DNA of 37,791 nucleotides from assembly GCA_902766825.1 (NCBI GenBank), contig CACXFB010000019.1:1-37791 (forward strand), read 5' to 3'. The first letter of the stretch is position 1, and the number at the start of each line of letters is the position of its first letter. Below the pieces are notes generated by a model. That model saw only the letters and a list, made by a program, of their open reading frames with translations. It ran no database searches and was not told the DNA's origin. Shown here piece by piece: positions 17,216 to 25,745 of this stretch. The position numbers and the translations under genes were made by a program. Source of the DNA: an uncultured Lachnospiraceae bacterium (lineage in GTDB: Bacteria > Bacillota > Clostridia > Lachnospirales > Lachnospiraceae).

Positions 17216-18046
17216 ATGAAATTTACCAAAATGCATGGTATAGGCAATGATTATATTTACGTTAACTGTTTTGAAGAAAAAGTGGATAATCCGGAAGAAG
17301 TATCCATAAAGCTAAGTGACAGAAGAAAGGGGATTGGTTCTGATGGACTTATCCTTATCTCGCCTTCAGATATTGCAGACTGCAAGATGAATATCTTCAA
17401 CGCAGACGGTTCGGAAGCTATGATGTGCGGTAACGGCATAAGATGTGTGGCAAAATATGCTTTTGATCATGGAATTGTTGATAAAGACGAACTTTCTGTG
17501 GAGACAAGAAGTGGTATAAAACACATCAAGCTCACAATTGAGAATGGTGTTGCCGTTTGTGCACTTGTTGATATGGGAAAAGCAATAATTCTTCCAAAAG
17601 ACATTCCTGTTTTAAGTGATGAAGAAACCTTTATTAACCAGCCAATCACTGTTCTTGGTGATGAAGTAAATGTCACCTGCGTGTCCATGGGCAATCCTCA
17701 TTGTGTTACTTTTGTTGATGATGTTGACAGTCTTGATCTTGAGAAGATTGGTCCTCATTATGAAAATCATCCTCTTTTTCCGGACAGAATAAACACAGAA
17801 TTCATAAAAGTAATAGATGATAAAACTCTTCAAATGAGGGTTTGGGAAAGAGGTTCAGGCGAAACTATGGCCTGTGGAACCGGCGCATGTGCAAGCGTTG
17901 TAGCTGCAATTCTTAACGGCTACTGTAAAAAAGACATTCCTGTCACCGTTCACCTTAGAGGCGGCGACCTCACAATCACATGGAAATCCGACGGGACCGT
18001 AATGATGCAAGGTGGAGCCACTGAAGTATATCACGGTGAAGTTTAG
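17216..18046 (+). CDS. dapF: Diaminopimelate epimerase
   Basis: DapF converts LL- to meso-diaminopimelate, giving both the lysine precursor and the peptidoglycan cross-link residue. The 276-residue protein has the family start (KFTKMHGIGNDY) and the two catalytic thiols: Cys71 in CGNGIRC, and the second in METMACGTGAC-like sequence (about 222). I use the ATG at 17216, ten bases after AAGGA; a GTG at 17207 is in frame but touches that site. It follows the deacetylase by 76 bp with its own promoter, and is convergent with aroK, whose stop lies 8 bp away with no hairpin between. Confidence 0.96.
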   Translation: MKFTKMHGIGNDYIYVNCFEEKVDNPEEVSIKLSDRRKGIGSDGLILISPSDIADCKMNIFNADGSEAMMCGNGIRCVAKYAFDHGIVDKDELSVETRSGIKHIKLTIENGVAVCALVDMGKAIILPKDIPVLSDEETFINQPITVLGDEVNVTCVSMGNPHCVTFVDDVDSLDLEKIGPHYENHPLFPDRINTEFIKVIDDKTLQMRVWERGSGETMACGTGACASVVAAILNGYCKKDIPVTVHLRGGDLTITWKSDGTVMMQGGATEVYHGEV

Positions 18047-18054
18047 TTAATCAT

Positions 18055-18555
18055 TTACTGTTCTTCAAAATGAAGAGCCAGCATTTCGACAATCTGTCTT
18101 ATTTGTTTTCTGTTACATTCAACAGTTATGTCGGCATATTTTTCATACAGAGGTGTCCTCTCGGTATAAAGGTCTTGTAATGACATTCCTTTTTCCATTG
18201 CGACACCTCTTTTTTTCAAATCTCCAAGACGGCTTTTAATAACATTATAATCAAGCTTTAAATACACAACAGTTCCTATGCTCTTTAAATGTTCCATCGC
18301 ATTTTTCCCGTATACTACACTTCCGCCGGTGGCAATTACAGTGTTATCTGTCTCTATTTCGCCATTAACTTCATCTTCAATACGTAAAAATTCCTTTAAT
18401 CCTTTATTGTCTATTATGCTGCTTAAGGTTTCTTTATATTTTTTTTGAATTAACAGGTCACTGTCTGTAAAATCCATTCCGAGCCTTTTTGCCAGTACAA
18501 CCCCTACCGTACTTTTGCCACATCCGGGCATTCCTATTAAGACTATATTGTTCAT
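18055..18555 (-). CDS. aroK: Shikimate kinase
   Basis: AroK phosphorylates shikimate at the 3-position in aromatic amino acid synthesis. The 166-residue protein has the P-loop GMPGCGKST (about 7-15), the substrate motif TDSD (about 32) and the GGSVV strand (about 78), then a lid region with arginines near 115-130 and 132 (ERTPLY). The second of two adjacent ATGs is chosen because GGAGG is six bases before it. It stands alone, with a TATAAT box about 30 bp upstream on the minus strand. Confidence 0.92.
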   Translation of the reverse strand: MNNIVLIGMPGCGKSTVGVVLAKRLGMDFTDSDLLIQKKYKETLSSIIDNKGLKEFLRIEDEVNGEIETDNTVIATGGSVVYGKNAMEHLKSIGTVVYLKLDYNVIKSRLGDLKKRGVAMEKGMSLQDLYTERTPLYEKYADITVECNRKQIRQIVEMLALHFEEQ

Positions 18556-18623
18556 CATGTACCTCCAAAACTTTTTTTGTCCACCTTATTATAGCAGATT
18601 ATCATTTTTTATCACTGATTTTA

Positions 18624-18651
18624 TTGACTTTTTAAGTCTGTCTGTTAGAAT
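18624..18651 (+). promoter_or_regulatory. Predicted promoter of the hydrolase-like gene
   Basis: TTGACT (18624-18629) and TAGAAT (18646-18651) are spaced by 16 bases, 36 bp before the ATG, which has a GGAGG site. Confidence 0.5.
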
Positions 18652-18687
18652 TTATTCTAGCAGATATAATAACTTCGGAGGTTTACA

Positions 18688-19707
18688 ATGGCAAAAAAAG
18701 AAAAAGAAAAATTACCTATAGGAAAAAGAATTTTTAAAATAGTTAGAAGAATACTTATTCTTCTCATTTTTTTAATTTTCGTTGGCATAATATATGGCGA
18801 GCACCAACTTGTAAAATATGCTATTGGTCCTGATACAAAATCAAAAACCAGAGATATTGAACCAAGTACAAAAGCTGTTAACGTCTCTATGACAACTGAT
18901 GTGGAAAACTCTACAGGAAATGCATGGTCCAATACTAATAAATATGATGAAGTTTCAGTAAAAGGTGGAGATGATTCAACTTTATCCGGTCACTTTTATA
19001 GCAGTTTCTCAAAAAACAAAAAATATGTAATCCTGTGTCATCCATATAAAGAAGACATGTCTTATATGTACAGCTATGCAAAGCACTATGCATCACAAGG
19101 ATATGGTGTATTACTTATAGATCTTCGCGCACATGGTGAAAGTGATGGAAAATACGTAGGCATGGGATACTTAGATAAAGATGATTTACAGGCCTGGGTA
19201 AACATGCTTTATTACAAAGAACCTGATGCACAAATCGTAATCCATGGTGTTGGTATGGGTGCTGCAACTGCTCTTATGGCTGCCAATGATGGTTTTAAAG
19301 TCAGCAACGTTAAATGTATTATTGCTGACAGTTCATACACCGACGCTATGTCTATTATGAAACTTGAGATGGAAAAAAGATTTGATAAAATACCACTCCA
19401 TCCTACTATAGATGTTGCATCATATGTAGCAAAATTTGAGGCTGGTTATACTTTAGAAGAAGCATCGCCTCTAAAAAACATGGACAGCTGTAGAGTACCT
19501 GTATTATTCATACATGGTCTTGAAGATTCTTTTGTGCCGGCTGCAATGACTGAAGAATTGTATGATAAAGCTACTTGTGATAAAGAACTCTTTGAAGTAG
19601 AAGGTGCAGAACACCTAAAGGCAAAAGATATCAATCCTGAAGCATATTTTGATAAAATATATAATTTTGCCGACAAATATATCCTTCAGGTAACAATGGA
19701 TAAATAA
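18688..19707 (+). CDS. Membrane-anchored alpha/beta hydrolase-fold protein, nucleophile missing
   Basis: This 339-residue protein has a lysine-rich start, one membrane segment (about 22-41) and an extracellular alpha/beta hydrolase domain of the BAAT/YqkD-like type (LLIDLRAHGESDG near 146, FIHGLEDSFVP near 274, EGAEH near 308). The nucleophile elbow should read GxSxG, but here it is H-G-V-G-M-G: residue 189 is Gly (GGT at 19252-19254) where Ser is expected (an AGT codon would need one change). The acid and His positions remain. It is probably not a classical esterase; it may bind ligands or be decaying. It has its own promoter and ends before a hairpin. Confidence 0.85.
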   Translation: MAKKEKEKLPIGKRIFKIVRRILILLIFLIFVGIIYGEHQLVKYAIGPDTKSKTRDIEPSTKAVNVSMTTDVENSTGNAWSNTNKYDEVSVKGGDDSTLSGHFYSSFSKNKKYVILCHPYKEDMSYMYSYAKHYASQGYGVLLIDLRAHGESDGKYVGMGYLDKDDLQAWVNMLYYKEPDAQIVIHGVGMGAATALMAANDGFKVSNVKCIIADSSYTDAMSIMKLEMEKRFDKIPLHPTIDVASYVAKFEAGYTLEEASPLKNMDSCRVPVLFIHGLEDSFVPAAMTEELYDKATCDKELFEVEGAEHLKAKDINPEAYFDKIYNFADKYILQVTMDK

Positions 19708-19714
19708 TAATAAA

Positions 19715-19743
19715 TTGACTATCTTTTAAGTAAATGTTATGAT
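19715..19743 (+). promoter_or_regulatory. Predicted strong promoter of the malic enzyme operon
   Basis: TTGACT (19715-19720) and TATGAT (19738-19743) are spaced by exactly 17 bases. They start 7 bp after the hydrolase stop. Transcription should begin near 19750, at the foot of the hairpin that follows. Confidence 0.6.
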
Positions 19744-19747
19744 TGAT

Positions 19748-19780
19748 GCGAAACCTATTATAATAGGTTTCGCATTTTTA
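19748..19780 (+). terminator. Perfect palindromic hairpin with T tract before malic enzyme
   Basis: GCGAAACCTAT pairs perfectly with ATAGGTTTCGC (19748-19773), followed by ATTTTTA. It looks like the terminator of the upstream gene, yet lies downstream of the malic enzyme promoter and ends 12 bp before the GGAGG site. It may therefore also shape or attenuate the operon's leader. Confidence 0.65.
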
Positions 19781-19797
19781 CATTTGGAGGAACAACA

Positions 19798-20949
19798 ATG
19801 GATAATAATGAAAAAGCTTTACTTTTACACGAACAGTGGGAGGGTAAACTTGAAACAACACCAAAGTGTCCTGTAAAAAACCGTGAAGATCTTGCTTTGG
19901 CATATACACCGGGAGTTGCAGAACCTTGCAGACATATCGCTAAAGATAAAGAACTTGCTTACAAATATACGATAAAATCTAACACAGTACTTGTAGTATC
20001 CGACGGAAGCGCTGTCCTTGGTCTTGGCAATATCGGTCCTTACGCAGCAATGCCTGTAATGGAGGGCAAAGCCGTACTTTTCAAGGAGTTTGGTAATGTT
20101 AATGCAGTTCCAATCTGTCTTGATACCCAGGATACCGAAGAGATAATCAATATAGTTAAGGCTATTGCGCCGGGATATGGCGGAATTAACCTTGAAGATA
20201 TATCAGCACCAAGATGTTTTGAGATTGAAGAAAGACTTAAAGAGATGCTTGATATACCTGTATTCCACGATGACCAGCACGGAACAGCAATCGTAGTTCT
20301 TGCAGGAATCATTAACGGACTTAAGGTTGTAGGAAAAGAAAAAGAGAACTGTAAAGTTGTTGTTAACGGTGCAGGTTCCGCAGGAATCGCTATTACAAAA
20401 CTTCTTTTAACTTACGGCTTTACAAACATTACAATGTGCGACCGCAACGGTATAATCTCATCAGAATATGAGGGATTAAACTGGATGCAGCAAAAGATGC
20501 TCGAAGTAACCAACAAAGATGATGCAAAAGGTACTCTTGCCGACGCCCTTAAAGGTGCCGATATATTTGTTGGAGTATCAGCTCCGGGTATAGTAACAAA
20601 AGAGATGGTAGCGTCAATGAACAAAGATGCCATTATATTTGCAATGGCTAACCCTGTTCCGGAGATAATGCCTGACAATGCTAAGGAAGCCGGTGCAAAA
20701 GTTGTAGGAACCGGACGTTCCGATTTTCCTAATCAGGTTAACAATGTAGTCGCATTCCCTGGAATATTCAAAGGAGCTTTGGAAGGACGTGCCACACAGA
20801 TTACAGAAGAAATGAAACTCGCCGCAGCTTTATCAATCGCAGGTCTTGTGGATGAAAATGAACTTAATGAAGATAACATTCTTCCTCTTCCATTCGACCC
20901 AAGAGTTGCTGATGTTGTAAGCAATGCGGTTAAATCTCACATAAAATGA
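19798..20949 (+). CDS. NAD(P)-dependent malic enzyme
   Basis: Malic enzyme decarboxylates malate to pyruvate with NAD(P) reduction. The 383-residue form is the short bacterial type. Motifs: YTPGVAEPC (catalytic Tyr, about 36), SDGSAVLGLGNIGP (about 68), HDDQHGTAIV for metal and malate (about 156), the Rossmann glycines VNGAGSAG (about 190) and ANPVPEIMP (about 285). No C-terminal phosphotransacetylase domain is present. GGAGG precedes the ATG by seven bases. It leads a four-gene run (radical SAM, DUF4364, engB) with gaps of 25-40 bp. Confidence 0.95.
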   Translation: MDNNEKALLLHEQWEGKLETTPKCPVKNREDLALAYTPGVAEPCRHIAKDKELAYKYTIKSNTVLVVSDGSAVLGLGNIGPYAAMPVMEGKAVLFKEFGNVNAVPICLDTQDTEEIINIVKAIAPGYGGINLEDISAPRCFEIEERLKEMLDIPVFHDDQHGTAIVVLAGIINGLKVVGKEKENCKVVVNGAGSAGIAITKLLLTYGFTNITMCDRNGIISSEYEGLNWMQQKMLEVTNKDDAKGTLADALKGADIFVGVSAPGIVTKEMVASMNKDAIIFAMANPVPEIMPDNAKEAGAKVVGTGRSDFPNQVNNVVAFPGIFKGALEGRATQITEEMKLAAALSIAGLVDENELNEDNILPLPFDPRVADVVSNAVKSHIK

Positions 20950-20974
20950 TTTTATTTGAAATGGGGTATCTAAT

Positions 20975-21997
20975 TTGCTTGAAAAGAGAATGTGGAAGGA
21001 TAAAAGGTATTACTACGTAGACAGCTATCTTGAAAGTACGTACGGTTATAAAATGTACAAACTTTCCCTTAACGGCGGTATGTCTTGCCCAAATCGTGAC
21101 GGCAAGGCAGGTAATCGCGGCTGCATTTTTTGCAGCAAGGGCGGTTCCGGTGATTTTGCCACAGATCCAAGTCTGTCCATCACCGAACAGATTGATGAAG
21201 CAAAGACTCTGATAAGTTCTAAGATTAACAGAAACGCCCATGTAGGAACATCCCTCACACGCCTTGATGATATTCAGGATATAGATAACGATTCTGTCCA
21301 TAACAATAATGTTTTTACCTTGGACAAACCAATGTATATAGCATATTTTCAAGCATACACTAATACTTATGCCCCAGTTGAATACCTAAGAAAGATTTTT
21401 TACGAAGCTATTAACAATCCTTGTATCGCTATTTTATCAATAGCAACACGACCTGATTGTCTCGGTGATGACGTTATTGCTCTTCTTGATGAGCTTAATA
21501 AAATAAAACCGGTTTGGATTGAACTTGGTCTTCAAACAATACATGACTCTACAGCCAAATTTATCCATCGCGGATATAAACTTAATGTATTTGAAAGAGC
21601 TGTTACAAAACTTAACAGAATTAACGTTCATATTATCGTACACATGATTATTGGTCTTCCAGGCGAAACCGCCGATATGATGTATGAATCCATGCGTTAT
21701 TTGGCAAAGACTCCTATACACGGAGTTAAATTACAACTGCTCCACGTTTTAAAAGACACAATGTTGGTCAATTATCTTCCTAGTCTTAAGATACTGACAC
21801 TCGATGAATACACTGATATTGTTATTCATTGTCTAGAGATTCTACCTCAAAACATTGTTATTCACCGCATAACAGGTGATGGCCCTAAGGCTACGCTTAT
21901 TGCTCCGATGTGGAGCCGTGATAAAAAAACAGTAATAAATACCATTAATCACAAGATGAAAGAACTAGATACATGGCAGGGAAAAGACTATTTCTAG
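20975..21997 (+). CDS. Radical SAM protein of the YtqA/TIGR01212 family
   Basis: This 340-residue protein has an iron-sulfur cysteine set of unusual spacing (CPNRDGKAGNRGCIFC, about 38-53) that is typical of the YtqA family rather than the common CxxxCxxC. Family motifs follow: YFQAYTNTYAP (about 123), SIATRPDC (about 152), ELGLQTIHD (about 181) and VHMIIGLPGE (about 220). The chosen start is TTG at 20975 with GGGG eight bases upstream; an ATG at 20990 is possible but lacks a site. Members are linked to RNA or tRNA modification by similarity to Elp3-like enzymes; the reaction is not certain. Confidence 0.9.
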   Translation: MLEKRMWKDKRYYYVDSYLESTYGYKMYKLSLNGGMSCPNRDGKAGNRGCIFCSKGGSGDFATDPSLSITEQIDEAKTLISSKINRNAHVGTSLTRLDDIQDIDNDSVHNNNVFTLDKPMYIAYFQAYTNTYAPVEYLRKIFYEAINNPCIAILSIATRPDCLGDDVIALLDELNKIKPVWIELGLQTIHDSTAKFIHRGYKLNVFERAVTKLNRINVHIIVHMIIGLPGETADMMYESMRYLAKTPIHGVKLQLLHVLKDTMLVNYLPSLKILTLDEYTDIVIHCLEILPQNIVIHRITGDGPKATLIAPMWSRDKKTVINTINHKMKELDTWQGKDYF

Positions 21998-22037
21998 ATA
22001 GTCAGAAAAATTAGTTAATAAGAACGGAGATAACAAA

Positions 22038-22571
22038 ATGCATATTTCAAAGTCAATAAGTATGTACAAGCTGTTAGTTCTCTATATGATTGATGTTATT
22101 GATTATCCTCTGTCTAACGCCCAGCTGTCTGATTTTATATTAGGACACGGTTATACAGACTATTTTAATCTTCAACAGGCAATTTCAGACCTGATAGACA
22201 CAGGAATGATAGAAGCAACAAAAGTTATCAATTCTACAAGATATACTCTGACTGGAGACGGCAAATCAACTCTTACTGCGCTGGTAACACAGATTCCTTC
22301 CGCTATACGAGAAGATGCCAGAGCATATCTTAAAGAAAATGATTTTCCTATAAGAGAGACAAACTCTTTTATTGTAAACTATAAAGAATTAGATAACGGT
22401 GAATATCTTGTACATTTAAAAATAGACGAAAATCATGTACCATTAATTGAAATTAATATGGCAGTTGCAAGCGAAGATGCTGCCAAACAAATGTGCTTTA
22501 ACTGGAAGGAACATTCTCAGGAGATATACTCCCATATCTTTTCTTCCCTGCTTGGCACAACAGAACAATAG
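22038..22571 (+). CDS. DUF4364 family winged-helix protein
   Basis: This is a 177-residue cytosolic protein. Its first 80 residues resemble a winged helix-turn-helix (KLLVLYMIDVIDYPLSNAQ, then TGMIEATKV and TRYTLTGDG), and a beta-rich domain follows. It matches DUF4364, a family common in Clostridia and often near engB or radical SAM genes. CGGAGA lies upstream of the ATG. It is 40 bp after the radical SAM gene and 26 bp before engB. A transcription-factor role is inferred from the fold only. Confidence 0.82.
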   Translation: MHISKSISMYKLLVLYMIDVIDYPLSNAQLSDFILGHGYTDYFNLQQAISDLIDTGMIEATKVINSTRYTLTGDGKSTLTALVTQIPSAIREDARAYLKENDFPIRETNSFIVNYKELDNGEYLVHLKIDENHVPLIEINMAVASEDAAKQMCFNWKEHSQEIYSHIFSSLLGTTEQ

Positions 22572-22597
22572 ATATACTTTGAAAGGACACTAATCCA

Positions 22598-23197
22598 ATG
22601 ATAATAAAAAGCCTTAACCTCGAGACAGTATGTGGTATTACAAGTACTCTTCCCGAAAACACACATCTTGAAATAGCCTTTGCAGGCAAATCAAATGTAG
22701 GCAAATCATCATTGATTAATGCCCTTTTAAACCGTAAGGCACTCGCACGTACATCAAGCCAGCCCGGAAAAACTCAGACAATCAACTTTTACAACATCAA
22801 TGATTGTCTTTATTTTGTTGATCTTCCGGGATACGGTTACGCAAAAGTTTCCGAAGAGATAAAAGCAAAGTGGGGTAAAATGATAGAACGCTATCTCATG
22901 ACCTCTAAGATGTTAAGAGTAATATTCCTTCTTATAGACATCCGCCACGAGCCTTCTCAGAACGACAAAGACATGTACAACTTCATTGTAAACAGCGGTT
23001 TTAATCCGATTATCATCGCAACTAAGATGGATAAGATAAGCAAAGGTCAGCTTAATAAACATGTTAACATGATAAAAAAAAGCCTTAAAGTCGTTGAGGG
23101 TACTCCTGTTATTCCATTTTCAGCACAAACAAAGCAGGGACGTGACGAACTTTGGGAAATGATTGACGAGTACGTTGAATATTTTTCAAACAATTAA
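22598..23197 (+). CDS. engB: Ribosome-biogenesis GTPase EngB (YsxC/YihA)
   Basis: EngB is an essential GTPase needed for late assembly of the large ribosomal subunit. The 199-residue protein shows all G motifs: G1 AGKSNVGKSS (about 29-38), G3 DLPGYGYAK (about 73), G4 ATKMDK (about 141) and G5 SAQTKQG (about 171). GAAAGGA lies upstream of the ATG. It is the last gene of the malic enzyme operon; its stop is one base away from the stop of the convergent XRE gene, with no terminator between. Confidence 0.95.
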   Translation: MIIKSLNLETVCGITSTLPENTHLEIAFAGKSNVGKSSLINALLNRKALARTSSQPGKTQTINFYNINDCLYFVDLPGYGYAKVSEEIKAKWGKMIERYLMTSKMLRVIFLLIDIRHEPSQNDKDMYNFIVNSGFNPIIIATKMDKISKGQLNKHVNMIKKSLKVVEGTPVIPFSAQTKQGRDELWEMIDEYVEYFSNN

Positions 23198-23198
23198 T

Positions 23199-23408
23199 CT
23201 ATTTATTTTCTTCAAAAACAAATACTTCTTCAACCGTACATTCAAACACCCTTGCTATATCTATAGCCAATTTCAATGATGGATTGTACAATCCTTTTTC
23301 CAGTCGGATAATTGTTTCCCTTCTAACTCCCACAATCTCAGCAAGCTCACCTTGTTTCATATTTCTTGATGCTCTTAGTTCCTTAATTCTAGTAGTAAAT
23401 TCAGCCAT
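23199..23408 (-). CDS. XRE-family DNA-binding regulator
   Basis: This is a 69-residue helix-turn-helix protein of Cro/CI type with the recognition pair [22 protein letters not shown] (split here only by reading; residues about 18-39). It has no effector domain. Its ATG overlaps the stop of the membrane-protein gene by one base (TAATG) and GAGGAGG lies in that gene's end, so the two are coupled. This membrane protein plus small XRE pair is common in Firmicutes, where the regulator usually represses its own operon. A fitting operator lies at 24038-24056. Confidence 0.92.
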   Translation of the reverse strand: MAEFTTRIKELRASRNMKQGELAEIVGVRRETIIRLEKGLYNPSLKLAIDIARVFECTVEEVFVFEENK

Positions 23409-24004
23409 TAATCCTCCTCAACTTCGTCGTTATCATTATCATATATGTTATTAACCCAATCAATTATAAGAAATACTATGTTACATACGCCTGATATAAA
23501 CATAAAATATCCCAAAGCAACACCAACAATGTACTCAGATCTTATCACTAATGTCTTATGATTCATTATTATAAAATAAAAAAATATAGCAAAAATAGTG
23601 ATTAAAGCCATAAGAATCCAACCAATTGAATTAGCCGTTGTCTTATTTCTCAATGAGAGTTCATCATCAAGCTCTTTTTTGTATTTTGATTCTATATACA
23701 AAACCCCAAACAATACACTTACCGCTAATACCAAATTAACAAACGGTATCACTCCCCATATTGCATTTCTGTTTTCTTCCACAGTATTTTCAATTATATA
23801 ATCTCTGATTCCGCTCAAAATAAAAACTGTTCCCAGTACAAAAGCTTCAATAACATTAAGAACTGCCTGTTCTCTGACTGATATAACTTTACGTTTATCT
23901 TTCATATACTTTTCTATATTTGATTTACTTATTTTTTTCTTACGCTCTTCGCTTCTGATCTTCTCATCATAAATTCTTTTTTTTAAACTTTTAACATTAT
24001 CCAT
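23408..24004 (-). CDS. Membrane protein paired with the XRE regulator
   Basis: This 198-residue protein has a basic coiled N-terminus (about 1-45), four membrane helices (about 47-67, 83-103, 125-147, 158-183) and an acidic tail. It resembles the integral membrane partners (DUF2178-like in layout, not identified by name) that stand before small XRE genes. GGAGG lies upstream of the ATG. Function is unknown; it may sequester or respond with the regulator. Confidence 0.8.
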   Translation of the reverse strand: MDNVKSLKKRIYDEKIRSEERKKKISKSNIEKYMKDKRKVISVREQAVLNVIEAFVLGTVFILSGIRDYIIENTVEENRNAIWGVIPFVNLVLAVSVLFGVLYIESKYKKELDDELSLRNKTTANSIGWILMALITIFAIFFYFIIMNHKTLVIRSEYIVGVALGYFMFISGVCNIVFLIIDWVNNIYDNDNDEVEED

Positions 24005-24037
24005 GTCAGTAATTCCTCCTTTATTTATGTGAACTAT

Positions 24038-24056
24038 TTGTAACTTTATGTTACAA
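24038..24056. promoter_or_regulatory. Perfect operator dyad of the XRE operon
   Basis: TTGTAAC-TTTAT-GTTACAA is a perfect 7-bp inverted repeat with a 5-base spacer. It sits directly after the -10 box and over the transcription start, where bound repressor would block initiation. The likely ligand is the XRE protein of the same operon. Confidence 0.65.
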
Positions 24057-24084
24057 TATTATCACATTATATTATAATTATCAA
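24056..24084 (-). promoter_or_regulatory. Promoter of the membrane protein-XRE operon
   Basis: On the minus strand TTGATA (24079-24084) and TAATAT (24056-24061) are spaced by 17 bases. The -10 box touches the operator dyad. Confidence 0.6.
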
Positions 24085-24330
24085 TATTAAAGGGTAAATA
24101 GCAAGCCGAGATTCCCGTTTGTAACGCAAGATTCCAGAGTTTGCATGTGTACCTTGACATGTTATAATGCGTTCAGCAGAAAATTTGCGCACAAAAACCA
24201 GAGATCAATTCCCTCTCGAAATTTTTGTATTCGGAGAATCCATACCTCTTCCTTGCATCACTATAGGTCACTATATTTTTATTTTTCGGGATATAGGGTA
24301 TGGAATCTCGGATTACAATTGAGGTTATCA
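24085..24330. repeat. Structured gene-free stretch with imperfect inverted repeats
   Basis: The gap 24005-24425 has no convincing gene beyond the XRE promoter and the clpX terminator. Inside it, TTGTAACGCAAGATTCC (24119-24135) is inverted as GGAATCTCGGATTACAA (24302-24318), with four mismatches in 17. A perfect 10-bp inverted pair, CCGAGATTCC (24107-24116) and GGAATCTCGG (24302-24311), overlaps the same arms. TCCATACC (near 24239) also pairs with GGTATGGA (near 24298). This could be a decayed MITE-like element or a structured RNA. Its two small open frames look like chance. Confidence 0.45.
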
Positions 24331-24368
24331 ATAATAAAGAGATAAAAAGATCACTCATTTCTGTTTTC

Positions 24369-24404
24369 AAAAAAAGGAACCACATTGTTATGTGATTCCT
24401 TATA
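24369..24404 (-). terminator. Terminator of the tig-clpP-clpX operon
   Basis: AAGGAACCACAT pairs with ATGTGATTCCTT (one mismatch, 4-base loop), followed on the minus strand by seven T (24369-24375). It lies 25 bp past the clpX stop. Confidence 0.8.
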
Positions 24405-24425
24405 TATCTCTAATAATCTTTCATA

Positions 24426-25724
24426 TTATGCAATTACATTTGCATTTTTTCTTGGTAAATGTTTTACCAAAGTTTTCTTTTTAACCGGCTTGTCAGAATA
24501 TTCAAGTACCGGAGATGCTCCATCTTCAACACATTCCTTAGTGATTGTACACTTAGAAACCAATTCTTCAGATGGAAGGTTGTACATAGATTCCATCATG
24601 ACATTCTCCATGATAGCTCTGATACCTCTGGCACCAATCTTTCTTTCTACCGCTCTCTTAGCTATAGCAAGCAATGCTTCGTCTTCAAATACAAGCTCTA
24701 TACCATCTATATCAAAAAGCTTCTGATACTGCTTTGCAATAGCATTCTTAGGCTTCGATATAATATCAACCAAAGCTGCTTCGTCAAGCTGATCAAGTCC
24801 TACTGAAATAGGAACACGTCCTATAAACTCAGGAATAAGACCAAACTTTACGAAATCCTGTGGGAGTATCTGTGAGAACAATTCTCCGATGTTAATCTTA
24901 GTCTTATCAGCAATCTGTGCATTAAATCCGATAGATTTCTTACCGATTCTTGCTTCGATAATCTTCTCAAGTCCTTCAAAAGCTCCACCACAGATAAACA
25001 GTATATTCTTGGTATCTATCTGGATAAACTCCTGATGAGGATGCTTTCTTCCACCCTGTGGAGGAACATTTGCAACAGTACCTTCAATAATCTTAAGAAG
25101 TGCCTGTTGAACTCCTTCACCTGAAACATCTCTTGTAATTGATGTATTCTCACCTTTACGTGTAATCTTATCAATCTCATCTATATAGATAATACCATAC
25201 TCTGCTTTTTCTATATCATAGTCAGCTGCCTGAATAAGTTTGAGAAGAATGTTCTCAACATCCTCACCGACATAACCGGCCTCTGTAAGAGCTGTAGCAT
25301 CAGCAATTGCAAAAGGTACATTTAAAAGTTTTGCAAGTGTCTGTGCAAGATATGTCTTACCTGAACCTGTAGGTCCAACCATGATAATGTTGCTTTTTTG
25401 AACCTCTACATCAAGGCTTTTCTCTGAAAGTACTCTCTTGTAATGATTATATACGGCAACAGATAAAACCTTCTTAGCCTCATCCTGTCCAATTACATAA
25501 TCATCAAGGAAATTCTTGATTTCCTTTGGTTTAAGAAGATTAATCTCGCTATCTTCCTCAAAACTTTCAGAAAATTCCTCATCAATTATCTCAGCGCAAA
25601 TGTCTACGCATTCATCACAAATGTAAACGCCATTACCGGCAATAAGCTTTCTGACCTGCTCCTGCGTCTTACCACAAAATGAGCATCTTAACTTCTTTCT
25701 GTCATCTGATGACTTAGATGCCAT
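24426..25724 (-). CDS. clpX: ClpX, ATPase subunit of the ClpXP protease
   Basis: This 432-residue protein is the canonical hexameric unfoldase that feeds tagged proteins to ClpP. It has an N-terminal zinc domain (C14, C17, C36, C39), Walker A GPTGSGKT (about 113), pore loop GYVGED, Walker [11 protein letters not shown], the RKH loop (GGRKHPHQE) and the ClpP-docking loop IGF (KKSIGFNAQ). These intact features set the reference for the divergent copy at 3646-5088. It lies 21 bp after clpP and ends at a strong terminator. Confidence 0.97.
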   Translation of the reverse strand: MASKSSDDRKKLRCSFCGKTQEQVRKLIAGNGVYICDECVDICAEIIDEEFSESFEEDSEINLLKPKEIKNFLDDYVIGQDEAKKVLSVAVYNHYKRVLSEKSLDVEVQKSNIIMVGPTGSGKTYLAQTLAKLLNVPFAIADATALTEAGYVGEDVENILLKLIQAADYDIEKAEYGIIYIDEIDKITRKGENTSITRDVSGEGVQQALLKIIEGTVANVPPQGGRKHPHQEFIQIDTKNILFICGGAFEGLEKIIEARIGKKSIGFNAQIADKTKINIGELFSQILPQDFVKFGLIPEFIGRVPISVGLDQLDEAALVDIISKPKNAIAKQYQKLFDIDGIELVFEDEALLAIAKRAVERKIGARGIRAIMENVMMESMYNLPSEELVSKCTITKECVEDGASPVLEYSDKPVKKKTLVKHLPRKNANVIA

Positions 25725-25745
25725 TGTTCTCCTCCTATCCCAGAA

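Noticed and set aside
24154-24168. TTGACA followed closely by TATAAT looks like a strong promoter.
   Set aside because: The two boxes are only 3 bases apart, far from the 16-18 needed for one promoter.
24145-24385. Two small open frames on opposite strands in the gap after clpX.
   Set aside because: They overlap the inverted-repeat region, have no ribosome sites and no recognisable family; the minus-strand one also runs through the clpX terminator.
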